This document shows, piece after piece, positions 1 to 11,048 of a DNA stretch of 64,000 nt; positions within the stretch are counted from its first letter, which is position 1, and each line of letters starts with the position of its first letter. The position numbers and the translations under genes were made by a program. Under the pieces are notes generated by a model. It had not been told where the DNA came from. It was given only the letters and a program-made list of their open reading frames with translations, and did not search any database. Origin of the DNA: Azohydromonas aeria. GTDB taxonomy: Bacteria; Pseudomonadota; Gammaproteobacteria; Burkholderiales; Burkholderiaceae_C. Where the stretch lies: contig NZ_VIDQ01000027.1 of NCBI RefSeq assembly GCF_009760915.1, positions 1 to 64,000 on the forward strand, in the 5' to 3' direction.

Positions 1-249
1 CAGGTTCTGGGGCAGCGGCAGCCACTTCGGCGCCACCATGTACTTGTTGGAGTGGTAGAAGCCGCCGCCGTGCACGGCCCACATCTCGCCGTCCACGCCC
101 TTCTTCTTCAGGTCCTCGTGCGTGGGCGCACTGAGGCTGTTGTCGAGCATGACGAAGTAGAACGAGGCGCCGATCCAGGCGACGGCGGTGATGACGTGGG
201 CCCAGCGAAGCAGCAGGTTGGCCCAGTCGATGAGGTACGAGACGTCCAT
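1..249 (-). CDS. puuD: Urate hydroxylase PuuD, N-terminal part (runs off window)
   Basis: The reverse strand reads open from an ATG at 249 to the window edge and encodes 83 residues starting MDVSYLIDWANLLLRWAHVI. The stretches WIGASFYFVMLDNSL, GEMWAVHGGGFY and KYMVAPK match the N-terminal membrane region of PuuD (DUF989). PuuD is an inner-membrane urate oxidase that usually carries a C-terminal cytochrome c domain and converts urate to 5-hydroxyisourate; that part lies outside the window. The upstream Shine-Dalgarno is weak. A urea transporter lies directly upstream, consistent with a purine-catabolism locus. Confidence 0.85.
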   Translation of the reverse strand, partial: MDVSYLIDWANLLLRWAHVITAVAWIGASFYFVMLDNSLSAPTHEDLKKKGVDGEMWAVHGGGFYHSNKYMVAPKWLPLPQNL

Positions 250-396
250 GGGGGGGTACCGCAGGAAGTGCCGGCGGCGCGTGGCGGCCACCGGCTTCTT
301 CCCCTCACCACAGCGGGCTCTGTGAGGAGCGAGGGTCGCAAGCTGGCTGCAGCGCTGGGGGCTGCGGCGCGGGCTCCGCGGCGACCTGGAGGGAAA

Positions 397-406
397 GTGT
401 ATACAC
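397..406. promoter_or_regulatory. GTGTATACAC palindrome upstream of puuD
   Basis: Perfect 10-bp palindrome about 150 bp upstream of the puuD start, in the 217-bp gap between puuD and the urea transporter. The same TGTATACA core lies in the larger palindrome at 1413-1444. FadR-type GntR regulators often bind short AT-centred palindromes of this kind; which regulator uses it is unknown. The rest of the gap shows nothing else I can name. Confidence 0.4.
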
Positions 407-466
407 CTCAGTATCCAAACGGCTTCGCGTTAACCCGTATCAGGGTCCGCTGCGCGGGAATGGCAG

Positions 467-1417
467 CTATTCCCGGGCGGCAGGGCCGCCGTCCGCGCCG
501 GGCGTGGCGAGGCGCGCCTGCCAGAGCGCGGCCCAGGCGCACAGGATGAAAGGCGCGCTCCACGCCGGAACGCCCGCGCGCTGCGCCGCCAGCGACAGCA
601 GCGCCGCGCCCGCGGCGGCCACCAGCGTCGGCACGGCCGGGAGCGCGCGGCCCAGCGCCAGCGCGCACAGCACCGCGTTGAAGCCGGCCAGGCCCGCGCC
701 GAGCGCGGCGCCGGGCACGCCCACCAGCAACCCGATCAGCAGGCCCAGTGCCGATGCCGCCAGCGTCAGCAGCGCCAGCCGCGGCGACTCCAGCGCGACG
801 GCCAGCAGCACGCACAGCCCGGCCGGCACGCTTTGCACGAACAGCACCTGGGACAGGCCGTGCAGCAGGCCCTCGGCCGGGCCTGCGGCCGGCGCGGGCG
901 GAAGCGGCATCGGTTCCAGGCCCAACCACGACGCGGCCGCCGGCAATCCCCACGCGCATATCAGGAACGGCACCGTGTAGATCGGCACCGGCCAGCGCCG
1001 CGCCGCCTGCCGCAGCGGCACGAGCAGCACCGGGAGCGCGACGGCCACGGCCGCCAGCGCGGGAGAAAACTCGAAGCCTGCGACGAGGACCATCAGCGCC
1101 AGCGCGGCGTTGTAGCCGTGCAGGCCCTGGCGTGCGTCCTCGCGCAGGGACGGGCACAGCGCCGCCGCGCAGCACCCCAGCGCGCTGCCCAGCAGCGCCG
1201 CGGCCGCCAGCGCCGGTCGGGCATGGGCCAGCCCGATCAGCACCAGCAGCCCCGCCGTGGCCGTACGCAGCAGCAACACCTGCGCCAGGCCGCGCAGCAC
1301 CGTGCCCGCGGCAGTGGCAAGGCAGGCAGGAAAGGCGAGACCCGGCCGGACCGGCTTCCCGGGCCCGCGCCCGGCCTGGAAGCCATCGCCGCGGCCGGGG
1401 TTCACGCTGGAATGCAT
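467..1417 (-). CDS. Urea transporter (UT family)
   Basis: Very hydrophobic protein of about 316 residues with two homologous halves, as in the UT/Yut urea channels. Family-like stretches occur twice: GLAQVLLLRTATAGLLVLIGLA with GYNAALAL, and GLSQVLFVQSVPAGLCVLLAVA with GFNAVLCALALG; IYTVPFLICAW and SAPFILCAWAAL are the matching pore-helix stretches. It should pass urea across the inner membrane. Two ATGs (1441 and 1417) both fall inside a regulatory palindrome; 1417 is taken as the start because the extra residues of the longer form are encoded by the palindrome itself. The neighbour puuD suggests urea from purine breakdown as the substrate. Confidence 0.8.
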   Translation of the reverse strand: MHSSVNPGRGDGFQAGRGPGKPVRPGLAFPACLATAAGTVLRGLAQVLLLRTATAGLLVLIGLAHARPALAAAALLGSALGCCAAALCPSLREDARQGLHGYNAALALMVLVAGFEFSPALAAVAVALPVLLVPLRQAARRWPVPIYTVPFLICAWGLPAAASWLGLEPMPLPPAPAAGPAEGLLHGLSQVLFVQSVPAGLCVLLAVALESPRLALLTLAASALGLLIGLLVGVPGAALGAGLAGFNAVLCALALGRALPAVPTLVAAAGAALLSLAAQRAGVPAWSAPFILCAWAALWQARLATPGADGGPAARE

Positions 1418-1444
1418 GCCCGACTGTATACAGTTTGGCATGCA
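1413..1444. promoter_or_regulatory. 32-bp palindrome over divergent urea transporter / fnr starts
   Basis: The core ACTGTATACAGT (1423-1434) is a perfect palindrome. It is flanked by symmetric GCATGCC and GGCATGC arms (1414-1420, 1437-1443). Only positions 1421-1422 against 1435-1436 break the symmetry. The possible start codons of both divergent genes lie in it (1440 or 1416 for fnr, 1441 or 1417 for the transporter), so a bound protein would block both. The core TGTATACA recurs at 398-405 before puuD. Confidence 0.55.
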
Positions 1445-2195
1445 GTTTCACGACACGTCCCTTTTACCCTCTGCGGACACGCCCAGGCCGCGGCCGCAGT
1501 CCGGCTGTGCCGATTGCCGCCTGCGCGCGCAGTGCCTGCCGGCGGGGCTGCCGGCGCCGGCATTGCCCGCGATTGGAGCGCTGGTGAGCACGCAGCGCGC
1601 GGTGCCGCGCGGCCAGCGGCTGTTCCAGGCCGGCGATGCGCTGACGGCGCTCTACGCCGTGCGCACCGGCTTTTTCAAGACCTGCACCGCCGCCGAGGAC
1701 GGGCGCACGCAGGTGACGGGCTTCCAGATGCCGGGCGACCTGCTGGGCCTGGCCGCGCTGGAAACGGGGCGCCACACGGTGGACGCCGTGGCGCTGGAGG
1801 ACTCGCAGGTGTGCGTGATCTCCTGCGCACCGCTGGCGCAGGCGTCCGAGGCCGGCCACGCGCTGCAGCGGCAACTGCTGCGCGGCATGAGCCGCATCGT
1901 GAACCGCGACCACGCCGTGATGCTGCTGCTGGGCGGCATGCGCGCCCGCGAGCGGCTGGCGGCCTTCCTGCTCGACCTGGCGCAGCGGCTGCAGGCGCTG
2001 GGCTGGTCCGGCGCCGCGCTGGTGCTGCGCATGACGCGCGAGGACATCGGCAGCTACCTGGGCCTGACGCTGGAAACGGTCAGCCGTGCCTTTTCAGCCT
2101 TCCAGGCCCAGGGGCTGCTGGAGGTGCGGCAGCGTGAGATTCACCTGCTCGATCCGCAGGGGCTGCGGCGGGTCGTGGCCGGCGCGGGGCGCTGA
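1440..2195 (+). CDS. fnr: FNR-type oxygen-sensing Crp/Fnr regulator
   Basis: Protein of 251 residues. Near the N-terminus it has CADCRLRAQC, the CX2CX5C cluster of FNR, and a fourth Cys in DSQVCVIS aligns with FNR Cys122; together they would hold an oxygen-labile [4Fe-4S] cluster. A cNMP-binding-like beta-roll follows (about 45-160). The C-terminal helix-turn-helix MTREDIGSYLGLTLETVSR carries the E..SR recognition residues that read TTGAT half-sites. The alternative start at 1416 adds eight residues encoded by the palindrome. Its stop abuts the stop of the convergent kinase as TGATCA. It likely switches gene expression at low oxygen. Confidence 0.85.
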   Translation: MQFHDTSLLPSADTPRPRPQSGCADCRLRAQCLPAGLPAPALPAIGALVSTQRAVPRGQRLFQAGDALTALYAVRTGFFKTCTAAEDGRTQVTGFQMPGDLLGLAALETGRHTVDAVALEDSQVCVISCAPLAQASEAGHALQRQLLRGMSRIVNRDHAVMLLLGGMRARERLAAFLLDLAQRLQALGWSGAALVLRMTREDIGSYLGLTLETVSRAFSAFQAQGLLEVRQREIHLLDPQGLRRVVAGAGR

Positions 2196-4973
<2,778 letters not shown>

Positions 4974-5060
4974 GGGCGAAAAGCGGGGCCCGCGCGGGGC
5001 CGGCGTGCTGCATTGAAGGCCCATTGTGGCAGCCGGGCGCCGCGCGGCCCGCGGCCGCCC

Positions 5061-6116
5061 TCAGGCCGGCGCGGGCACGTCCAGCCGCTGGCTCCACTCG
5101 CGCATCTGCGCCACCAGCCCCGGCTCCAGCGGGATGCCGGACACGACGCGCGCGGCCTGGCGCTGCAGCTCCGGGTCGCCGGGCATGCGCGGCGCACCGG
5201 GCTCGGCGGCCACTTCCTGCGCCATCAGCGCCACGGTGGCGGCCAGCATCGCGCCGCCGGCAAAGCGCATCGGGTCGAGCACGATGAAGAAGGCGCCCAG
5301 CTCGCGCGGGCGGTCCAGCTGCGCATACATCGGCGGGATGTGCGGCCCCCACGGGTTGCCATGGAGCGGCCCGCACAGCAGCTCGATCAGCAAGGCCAGC
5401 GCGTAGCCCTTGTGGCCGTAGCCGGCGCCGCCCAGCGGCAACAGCGCGGCGGCCGCATTGGCGTCGGTGGTGAGGCGGCCCTCGCCGTCCACGGCCACGC
5501 CTTCGGGCAGCACGGCGCCTTCGCGGCGCGCGTTCATGACGCGGTTCCAGGGAATCGAGGTGGTGGCCATGTCCAGGCACACCGGCTCACCGCCAGCGCG
5601 CGGAAAGGCGATGGCAATCGGGTTGGTGCCCAGCAGCGGCCGGTGCCCGCCATGCGGCGCGGCAATGCTGTCGGCATGCGTGAAGGCCAGGCCGATCAGC
5701 CCTTCCCTGGCCGCCGCGCGCACGTACAGCCCGATGGCGCCGCAGTGCGAGCTGTCGGAAACGCCCACCGCGCCGACGCCGGCCTCCCGCGCCAGCCGCA
5801 TCGCCAGCCGGTTCGCATGGTCGGCCACCACGATGCCCAGGCCGCGGTCGCCGTGCACCTGGGCCGTGCCCGCGCCGGTGACCTCGTCGCGGATGGCGGG
5901 CCGCGCCTTGACCGAGCCGGCCTGCAGCCGGCTCAGGTAGTGCGGCAGCCGCGCGATGCCGTGCGAGTCCACGCCCCACAGGCTGGTCTGCACCAGCGCG
6001 TCGGCCACGCAGCGCGCATCGGCTTCGGGCACGTCCATGGCTTGCAGGCAGGCGCGGCCCCAGGCGCGCAGGGCGTCGGCGGGGCAATGGATGAGTTCAA
6101 TACTTTCAACGGTCAT
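5061..6116 (-). CDS. Ldh_2 family NAD(P)-dependent 2-hydroxyacid dehydrogenase
   Basis: 351 residues matching the malate/L-lactate/ureidoglycolate dehydrogenase (Ldh_2, YlbC/AllD-like) family, which is unrelated to Rossmann-fold lactate dehydrogenases. Typical motifs are WGVDSHGIARLP near residue 50, VGVSDSSHCGAIGLY, LLGTNPIAIAFP, LDMATTSIPWNRV and GYGHKGYALALLIELL. It interconverts a 2-hydroxyacid and a 2-oxoacid. It is the last gene of the leftward sugar-acid operon, 24 bp after the dehydratase. Inference: it oxidises the hydroxyacid (for example L-lactate) released by the upstream FAH-family hydrolase, or acts on the primary substrate. Confidence 0.85.
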   Translation of the reverse strand: MTVESIELIHCPADALRAWGRACLQAMDVPEADARCVADALVQTSLWGVDSHGIARLPHYLSRLQAGSVKARPAIRDEVTGAGTAQVHGDRGLGIVVADHANRLAMRLAREAGVGAVGVSDSSHCGAIGLYVRAAAREGLIGLAFTHADSIAAPHGGHRPLLGTNPIAIAFPRAGGEPVCLDMATTSIPWNRVMNARREGAVLPEGVAVDGEGRLTTDANAAAALLPLGGAGYGHKGYALALLIELLCGPLHGNPWGPHIPPMYAQLDRPRELGAFFIVLDPMRFAGGAMLAATVALMAQEVAAEPGAPRMPGDPELQRQAARVVSGIPLEPGLVAQMREWSQRLDVPAPA

Positions 6117-6140
6117 GCACTGCTTCCTGTCCGAAACGGC

Positions 6141-7676
6141 TCACATCACCGCGCCCAGCGACCAGGGCACGAACTCGTGCTGCCCGTAGCCGTGGCGCTC
6201 GCTCTGGGTCTTCCGTCCGGAAGCCGTGGCCAGCATCCGGCGGAAGATGGTCTCGCCGACCTCATCGACGCTCGCCTCGCCGTCCACGATGCCGCCGCAG
6301 TTGAGGTCGATGTCGTCGCGCTGCCGATTCCACAGCGCGGTGTTGGTCGAGAGTTTCAAACTGGGCGCCGGCGCGCAGCCGTAGGCCGAGCCGCGGCCGG
6401 TGGTGAAGACGATCATGTTGGCGCCGCCGGCCACCTGCCCCGTGGCCGAGACCGGGTCGTAGCCCGGCGTGTCCATGTACAGCAGGCCCCGCGCGGTGGC
6501 CGGCTGCGCGTACTCCAGCACGTCCACCAGCGCGGTGGTGCCGCTCTTGGCGATGGCGCCCAGCGACTTCTCCAGGATCGTGGTCAGGCCACCGGCCTTG
6601 TTGCCGGCGCTGGGGTTGTTGTCCAGGCTCATGTCGTTACGCGCGGTGTAGCGCTCCCACCAGCGCACGCGCTCGATCAGCTTCGCCGCCACCTCGGCAC
6701 TCACCGCCCGGCGCGCCAGCAGGTGCTCGCCGCCGTAGATCTCGGGCGTCTCCGACAGGATGGCGCTGCCGCCATGCGCCACCAGCCGGTCCACCGCCGC
6801 GCCCAGCGCCGGGTTGGCGCTGATGCCGGAGTAGCCGTCCGAGCCGCCGCACTGCAGCCCGACCGTCAGGTGGCTCGCCGGCACCGGCTGGCGCCGCACG
6901 CGGTTCGCCTCGGGCAGCAGGCTCTCCACCAGCGCCACGCCATGCGCCACGCTCTGCGCCGTGCCGCCGCTGTCCTGGATGTTGAAGACGTGCAGCTTCG
7001 TGGACGGCTGCAGCCCTTCCTGCGCCATCAGCCCGGCCACCTGGTTGGTCTCGCAACCCAGGCCGATGACCAGGATCGCCGCGAAGTTCGCATGCCGCGC
7101 GTAGCCGCCCAGCGTACGGCGCAGCAGCTTCAGCGCCTCGCCCTCGCTGTCGGTGGCGCAGCCCAGGCCGTGGGTGAGCGCCACCACGCCGTCCACGTTC
7201 GGATAGGCCGCCAGCGGCTGGGCCTCGGCCGGCAGGCGCGGATGGCCCTTGAAGTGGTCCGCGATGGCGCGCGCCACCGTGGCCGAGCAGTTCACCGAGC
7301 TGAGGATGCCGATGTAGTTGCGCGTGGCGACGCGGCCGTCGCCGCGCACGATGCCCTCGAAGGTGGCCTGCGGCACGGCCGCGGGCGTGGGCCGCGCGTC
7401 CACGCCCACCTCCAGCGCGCGCTCGAAGTCGCCGAAGGCCAGGTTGTGCACGTGCACGTGCTGGCCCGCGGCGATGGCGCGCGTGGCGTTGCCGATGACC
7501 TGGTTGTAGCGCCGCACCGGCTGCCCGGCGCTCACGTCGCGCACGGCCAGCTTGTGGCCCGGTGGCACCAGGCCCTGCACCGTGAGCCCGAGGCTGTCGA
7601 TGCGCGTGCCCGGCACGAGCTGCTGCCGCGCGATGACGACGTCGTCGGCGGGATGGATGCGGATCACGGGGTCCAT
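6141..7676 (-). CDS. UxaA/GarD-family sugar-acid dehydratase
   Basis: 511 residues covering the complete two-part altronate/galactarate dehydratase family: an N-terminal SAF-like domain (about 1-95) and a C-terminal catalytic part with GYARHANFAAILVIGLGCE, LTVGLQCGGSDGYSGI, NNPSAGNKAGGLTTI and TGRGSAYGCAPAPSLK. Members use iron to dehydrate an aldonate or aldarate to a 2-keto-3-deoxy acid. The start at 7676 (MDPVIRIHP) is chosen over an upstream TTG at 7682. It sits between an Ldh_2 dehydrogenase and a FAH-family hydrolase. The exact substrate cannot be read from the sequence; it is probably not galactarate, given the SDR and FAH partners. Confidence 0.85.
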   Translation of the reverse strand: MDPVIRIHPADDVVIARQQLVPGTRIDSLGLTVQGLVPPGHKLAVRDVSAGQPVRRYNQVIGNATRAIAAGQHVHVHNLAFGDFERALEVGVDARPTPAAVPQATFEGIVRGDGRVATRNYIGILSSVNCSATVARAIADHFKGHPRLPAEAQPLAAYPNVDGVVALTHGLGCATDSEGEALKLLRRTLGGYARHANFAAILVIGLGCETNQVAGLMAQEGLQPSTKLHVFNIQDSGGTAQSVAHGVALVESLLPEANRVRRQPVPASHLTVGLQCGGSDGYSGISANPALGAAVDRLVAHGGSAILSETPEIYGGEHLLARRAVSAEVAAKLIERVRWWERYTARNDMSLDNNPSAGNKAGGLTTILEKSLGAIAKSGTTALVDVLEYAQPATARGLLYMDTPGYDPVSATGQVAGGANMIVFTTGRGSAYGCAPAPSLKLSTNTALWNRQRDDIDLNCGGIVDGEASVDEVGETIFRRMLATASGRKTQSERHGYGQHEFVPWSLGAVM

Positions 7677-7716
7677 AACCAACTCCGGTTCGGGCGGTTC
7701 AGGTGGTTCAATGGCT

Positions 7717-8580
7717 TCAGTCGTCCAGCAGCCGCGCGTCCCAGGCGTGCACCGCCTGGCGCTGCTCGCCCAGGCCCTCGATGCCCAGGCGCATCACGTC
7801 GCCGGCCTTGAGGTACATCGGGGCCGGCTTGGCGCCCAGGCCCACGCCCGGCGGCGTGCCGGTGCTGATCACGTCGCCCGGCTCCAGCGTCATGAAACGG
7901 CTGATGTAGGCCACCAGCTGCTTCACGCCGAACACCATGGTGCGGGTGTTGCCGTCCTGCCAGCGCCGGCCGTTGACCTCCAGCCACAGGTTGAGGTTCT
8001 GCGGATCCGGCACCTCGTCGCGCGTCACCAGCCACGGGCCGATGGGGCCGAAGGTGTCGCAGCCCTTGCCCTTGTCCCAGGTGCCGCCGCGCTCGAGCTG
8101 GTACTCGCGCTCGGACACGTCGTTGATGACGCAATAGCCGGCGACGCAGTCCAGCGCCTCGTCCTCGCTGACATAACGCGCGCGCCGGCCGATGACCACG
8201 CCCAGCTCCACTTCCCAGTCGGTCTTGACCGAGCCCTGCGGCATCACCACCGGGTCGTTCGGGCCGGTGGCGCTGCAGGCCTTCATGAACAGCACCGGCT
8301 CGGCCGGCACCGGCAGGTTCGACTCGGCGGCGTGGTCCGCGTAGTTCAGGCCCACGCAGATGAACTTTCCGCCGTGCTTCCACGGCGTGCCGATGCGCGA
8401 CGGCTCAGGCAGCAGCGGCAGCGTGGACGGGTCGATCTCCTGCAGACGGCGCAGGCTTTCCGGGCGCAGCGTGTCGGGGGTGATGTCGGGAATCACGCCG
8501 GAGAGGTCGCGCAGCTGGCCCTGCGCATCGAGCAGGGCGGGACGTTCGGCGCCGCGGGCGCCATGGCGGAGGAGTTTCAT
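7717..8580 (-). CDS. FAH-family hydrolase (2,4-diketo-3-deoxy-sugar-acid hydrolase-like)
   Basis: 287 residues of the fumarylacetoacetate hydrolase fold. It has the metal-binding pattern DWEVELGVVIGRRARYVSEDEAL and the substrate-loop stretches ICVGLNYADHAAESN, GPIGPWLVTRDEV and DVISTGTPPGVGLG. Close relatives in betaproteobacterial L-fucose or L-rhamnose pathways hydrolyse 2,4-diketo-3-deoxy acids to pyruvate and a hydroxyacid; other relatives are annotated ureidoglycolate lyase. With an SDR upstream and a UxaA dehydratase downstream the sugar-acid role is favoured. A 240-bp gap with REP-like hairpins separates it from the SDR gene. Confidence 0.8.
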   Translation of the reverse strand: MKLLRHGARGAERPALLDAQGQLRDLSGVIPDITPDTLRPESLRRLQEIDPSTLPLLPEPSRIGTPWKHGGKFICVGLNYADHAAESNLPVPAEPVLFMKACSATGPNDPVVMPQGSVKTDWEVELGVVIGRRARYVSEDEALDCVAGYCVINDVSEREYQLERGGTWDKGKGCDTFGPIGPWLVTRDEVPDPQNLNLWLEVNGRRWQDGNTRTMVFGVKQLVAYISRFMTLEPGDVISTGTPPGVGLGAKPAPMYLKAGDVMRLGIEGLGEQRQAVHAWDARLLDD

Positions 8581-8624
8581 GGGTGACGTGTCGGTTCTGG
8601 TGAAGCAAAAGCCGTTGAAATATT

Positions 8625-8792
8625 CCGTTCGTCCTGAGGTATCGAAGGATGAACGGCCCGAGCTGGGAGGCAGCCAACCGAGCCTGGCGGATTCGCACTT
8701 CGATACCTCAGTGCGAACGGATCAATGGCCAGCGGTCTCATGGCTTCGCATCAGCCTGTCGGATTCACCCTTCGATACCTCAGGGCGAACGG
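8625..8792. repeat. REP-like palindromic element, 1.5 copies
   Basis: The left arm at 8625-8648 (CCGTTCGTCCTGAGGTATCG followed by AAGG) is the reverse complement, with few mismatches, of arms at 8697-8720 and 8769-8792 (core TTCGATACCTCAG then GCGAACGG). The loop sequence between the arms resembles that of the copy at 24344-24439. It occupies the 241-bp gap inside the sugar-acid operon, between the FAH and SDR genes. Such REP/REPIN hairpins are usually dispersed many times in a genome and can stabilise or end transcripts. Confidence 0.75.
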
Positions 8793-8821
8793 GTTGGGGG
8801 GCATGCGTAGCGCGTGTCGTA

Positions 8822-9589
8822 TCAGTTCGACCAGCCGCCGTCGATGACCTGCGCCGTGCCGGTGGTGAAGGCGGACTCGTCGCTGGCGAGGTACACGGCC
8901 AGCGCCGCGATCTCCTCGGCCCGGCCGAGCCGCCCCATGGGCTGGCGCGACACGAACAGCGCCTCGACCTCGGCCTCGGACTTGCCGCTGGCCGCCGCCT
9001 GCGCCGCGATGCGGTCGCGCAGCGAGGGCGACTCGACCGTGCCCGGGCAGATGCAGTTGCAGCGGATGCCGCGGCCCACGAAGTCGGCGGCCACCGACTT
9101 GGTCAGCCCCACCACCGCCGCCTTGCTGGTGGCGTAGACGAAGCGGTTCACCGGCGCCTTGATGCTGCCGGCCACCGAGGCGATGTTGACGATGGAGCCG
9201 CTGCCCTCGGCCAGCATGCCCGGCAGGAAGGCGCGGATCGTGCGTGCCATCGACTTGACGTTGAGGTCGAAGGCGAAGTCCAGCTCCGCATCGGTGCTGG
9301 CCAGCACGTCGCCGGCGTGCACGAAGCCCGCGCCGTTGAAGAGCACGTCCACCGCGCCGGCCCGGTCCGCGGCGGCCTGGATCGCAGCGGCGTCGCGCAC
9401 GTCCAGGCGCTGCACGCGGCAGCCGCTCGCGCCCATCGCGTCGAAGTCGCCGGCCAGCGCGTCGAGCAGCGCGGTGTCGATGTCGGTGGCGATCACGGCC
9501 GCGCCCTCGCGCGCGAAGGCCAGCGCCGTGGCGCGGCCGATGCCCTGTCCCGCCGCGGTGAGGAAGGCGGTCTTGCCCTGAAGTCTCAT
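8822..9589 (-). CDS. SDR oxidoreductase, 2-keto-3-deoxy-L-fuconate dehydrogenase-like
   Basis: 255 residues of a classical short-chain dehydrogenase. It has the cofactor motif TAAGQGIGRATALAF, DVLFNGAGFVH (a variant of NAG), catalytic Ser in SIVNIASVAGS and YATSK with the catalytic Tyr and Lys. TDID after the second strand suggests NAD preference. It resembles the 2-keto-3-deoxy-L-fuconate dehydrogenases that make the 2,4-diketo acid for a FAH hydrolase, and that hydrolase is the next gene. The start codon has the same CATGGGTGAC context as the FAH gene. Confidence 0.8.
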   Translation of the reverse strand: MRLQGKTAFLTAAGQGIGRATALAFAREGAAVIATDIDTALLDALAGDFDAMGASGCRVQRLDVRDAAAIQAAADRAGAVDVLFNGAGFVHAGDVLASTDAELDFAFDLNVKSMARTIRAFLPGMLAEGSGSIVNIASVAGSIKAPVNRFVYATSKAAVVGLTKSVAADFVGRGIRCNCICPGTVESPSLRDRIAAQAAASGKSEAEVEALFVSRQPMGRLGRAEEIAALAVYLASDESAFTTGTAQVIDGGWSN

Positions 9590-9614
9590 GGGTGACGAAT
9601 CCTTGTTGGCTTGA

Positions 9615-11024
9615 CTACTTGAGCATCCCCAGCTGCTGCGGCAGCCACAGCGTGATCGCGGGGATGTAGGTGATGGCGATGAGCGCCAGCAGCAGCGGCG
9701 CCAGCCACGGCAGGATTGCCATGGTGGTGCGCTCCACCGAGAGCTTCGATATGCGCGCCAGCACGAACAGCACCATGCCCAGCGGCGGGTGCAGCAGCCC
9801 GATCATCAGGTTGAGCGTGATGATCAGGCCGAAGTGGATCGGGTCGATGCCGAGCTTGAGCACGATGGGCAGCAGGATCGGCACCAGGATCGTGATGGCG
9901 GCAATCGTGTCGATGAAGCAGCCCACGAACAGGATCAGCAGGTTGGCCAGCAGCAGGAATACCCACTTGTTGTCCGTGACCGACAGGATCGCGTCGGTGA
10001 GCTGCTGCGCGGCCTGCGTGGTGGTCAGCAGCCAGGCGAACACCGAGGCCGCCGTGACGATGAACAGCACCGAGGCGGTCGTCTCCACCGTGTCGAAGCT
10101 GGCCTTGACCAGCGTGCGCAGCGTCATGCTGCGGTAGCGCACCAGGCCCAGGAACAGCGCCCAGATCACGGCCGCCACCGCGGCCTCGGTCGGCGTGAAC
10201 CAGCCCATGGTCATGCCGCCGATCAGGATCACCGGCGCCATCAGCGCCATCACCGCCGAGAAGTTGAACTTCCAGTCCAGCGCCAGCAGCACGGCGAAGG
10301 CGATGCCCGCGGCCAGGTTGGGCGAGACGCCCGCGCGCGTGGTCAGCAGCCACACCGCCAGCGGGAAGGCCAGCACGATGCCGATCTCCAGCGCCGCGCC
10401 GCCCAGGCGCCCCCAATGGAAGGCGACGTCGCCGCCCCAGTTGTTCTTGCGCGCGAAGTACGCCACCGTGACCATCATCAGCAGCGTCATGAACACGCCC
10501 GGCAGCACGCCGGCGAGGAACAGCGCGCCGATGGAGACGTTGGCCATCATCCCGTAGATCACGAAGGGCAGCGAGGGCGGGATGATCGGCCCCAGCGTGG
10601 CCGAGGCGGCCGTGACGCCCACGGCGAACTCGGTGCTGTAGCCATGGTCCTTCATGGCCTTGATCTCGATGGAACCCAGGCCCGCGGCGTCGGCGATGGC
10701 CGTGCCCGACATGCCCGAGAAGACCACCGAGCCGACGATGTTCACCTGCCCCAGGCCGCCGCGCATCCAGCCCACCAGCGCCACGGCGAAGCTGTAGATG
10801 CGCCCGGTGATGCCGGCGATGTTCATCAGGTTGCCGGCCAGGATGAAGAAGGGCACGGCCAGCAGCGGGAACGACTCGATGCCGGCGATCATGCGCTGCG
10901 CCACCACGATGTCGGGCACCGAGCCCGACACCACGATGAACAGCAGCGAGGCGCCGGCCAGCGCCACCGCCACGGGTACGCCGACGAGCATCAGCGCGAG
11001 GAAGGAACCAACCAGGATCAGCAT
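9615..11024 (-). CDS. dctM: TRAP transporter large permease DctM
   Basis: 469 residues with about twelve hydrophobic segments. DctM-like signatures include IAGIESFPLLAVPFFILAGNLM, GSVVFSGMSGTAIADAAGLGSIEIKAM and LGPIIPPSLPFVIYGMMANVSIGALFLAGVLPG. It is the ion-coupled transport subunit in the inner membrane and works with the DctQ and DctP gene products upstream in the same operon. TRAP systems import organic and sugar acids at the expense of a sodium gradient. The downstream enzymes point to an aldonate-type substrate. Confidence 0.93.
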   Translation of the reverse strand: MLILVGSFLALMLVGVPVAVALAGASLLFIVVSGSVPDIVVAQRMIAGIESFPLLAVPFFILAGNLMNIAGITGRIYSFAVALVGWMRGGLGQVNIVGSVVFSGMSGTAIADAAGLGSIEIKAMKDHGYSTEFAVGVTAASATLGPIIPPSLPFVIYGMMANVSIGALFLAGVLPGVFMTLLMMVTVAYFARKNNWGGDVAFHWGRLGGAALEIGIVLAFPLAVWLLTTRAGVSPNLAAGIAFAVLLALDWKFNFSAVMALMAPVILIGGMTMGWFTPTEAAVAAVIWALFLGLVRYRSMTLRTLVKASFDTVETTASVLFIVTAASVFAWLLTTTQAAQQLTDAILSVTDNKWVFLLLANLLILFVGCFIDTIAAITILVPILLPIVLKLGIDPIHFGLIITLNLMIGLLHPPLGMVLFVLARISKLSVERTTMAILPWLAPLLLALIAITYIPAITLWLPQQLGMLK

Positions 11025-11048
11025 GCCAAAGGCTCCCCGTACTTCAAT

